DNA of 6,226 bases. It comes from Candidatus Bathyarchaeota archaeon. Lineage in GTDB: Archaea > Thermoproteota > Bathyarchaeia > TCS64. Below the pieces are notes generated by a model. The model had not been told where the DNA came from, made no database searches, and worked only from the letters and a program-made list of their open reading frames with translations. The stretch spans positions 1 to 6,226 of the forward strand of contig CALGBN010000024.1 of NCBI GenBank assembly GCA_937877765.1, given 5' to 3'. Below, piece after piece: positions 6,157 through 6,226 of this stretch (position 1 is its first letter; every line of letters starts with the position of its first letter). A program made the translations under genes and the position numbers.

Positions 6157-6226
6157 CTGTCTCTTATACACATCTGACGCTGCCGACGAATTAGACGGTG
6201 TAGATCTCGGTGGTCGCCGTATCATT
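6157..6226 (-). other. Illumina Nextera i5/P5 sequencing adapter (artificial contamination)
   Basis: These 70 bases are the reverse complement of a complete Nextera i5 adapter. CTGTCTCTTATACACATCT (6157-6175) is the Tn5 mosaic end and GACGCTGCCGACGA (6176-6189) completes the read primer site. ATTAGACG (6190-6197) is the index, read as CGTCTAAT on the adapter strand. Positions 6198-6226, beginning GTGTAGATCTCGG and ending CGTATCATT, are the P5 flow-cell end. The contig stops exactly at the last P5 base. This is library sequence left untrimmed before assembly and has no biological meaning. Genomic sequence ends at 6156. Confidence 0.98.

Noticed and set aside
5971..6177. A 68-codon plus-strand frame ending LSLIHI
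   Set aside because: It is an alternative frame of the CoA-transferase, and its end is translated adapter sequence.

Overview
The window looks archaeal and comes from an assembled sequencing contig. Most gene starts have a TATA-like box about 26-30 bp upstream and little or no leader, which is the archaeal leaderless pattern. One start has a clear Shine-Dalgarno site (AGGTG). The proteins fit archaea: a tandem-repeat MgtE/SLC41 transporter without the bacterial N and CBS domains, a WtpC-like tungstate/molybdate ABC ATPase, and a membrane-anchored coiled-coil surface protein. G+C is in the low 40s percent in the lines I counted. I cannot name the lineage.

Layout, left to right. Positions 1-1196 (minus): divalent-cation transporter, C-terminus cut by the left edge. 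1303-1776 (plus): small membrane-anchored protein with an acidic linker and a C-terminal helix-hairpin-helix domain. 1757-2011 (minus): 84-residue stand-alone winged-helix-like protein, tail to tail with the previous gene (20 bp overlap). 2051-3217 (plus): class I/II PLP-dependent aminotransferase or C-S lyase-like enzyme, divergent from the winged-helix gene across only 39 bp. 3204-4262 (minus): ABC ATPase with a C-terminal TOBE domain, tail to tail with the aminotransferase (14 bp overlap). 4305-5084 (minus): anchored coiled-coil protein, 42 bp upstream of the ATPase and in the same direction. 5193-6156 (plus): class III (CaiB/BaiF) CoA-transferase, truncated. Gaps between genes are all under 110 bp and hold promoters only. 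I saw no tRNA, rRNA, CRISPR array, insertion sequence or riboswitch.

The last 70 bases (6157-6226) are not biological. They are a complete Illumina Nextera i5/P5 adapter in reverse complement: the Tn5 mosaic end, the read primer site, an 8-base index and the P5 end. The CoA-transferase reading frame runs into it, so its last eleven residues and its stop codon are artefacts.

The genes do not form one pathway. They are mostly single transcription units in alternating directions; only the coiled-coil/ATPase pair could be an operon. I found no convincing new system. The observations most worth a second look are the adapter, the compact divergent promoter at 2012-2050, the change in plus-strand G+T content across the window, and the membrane-tethered helix-hairpin-helix protein.
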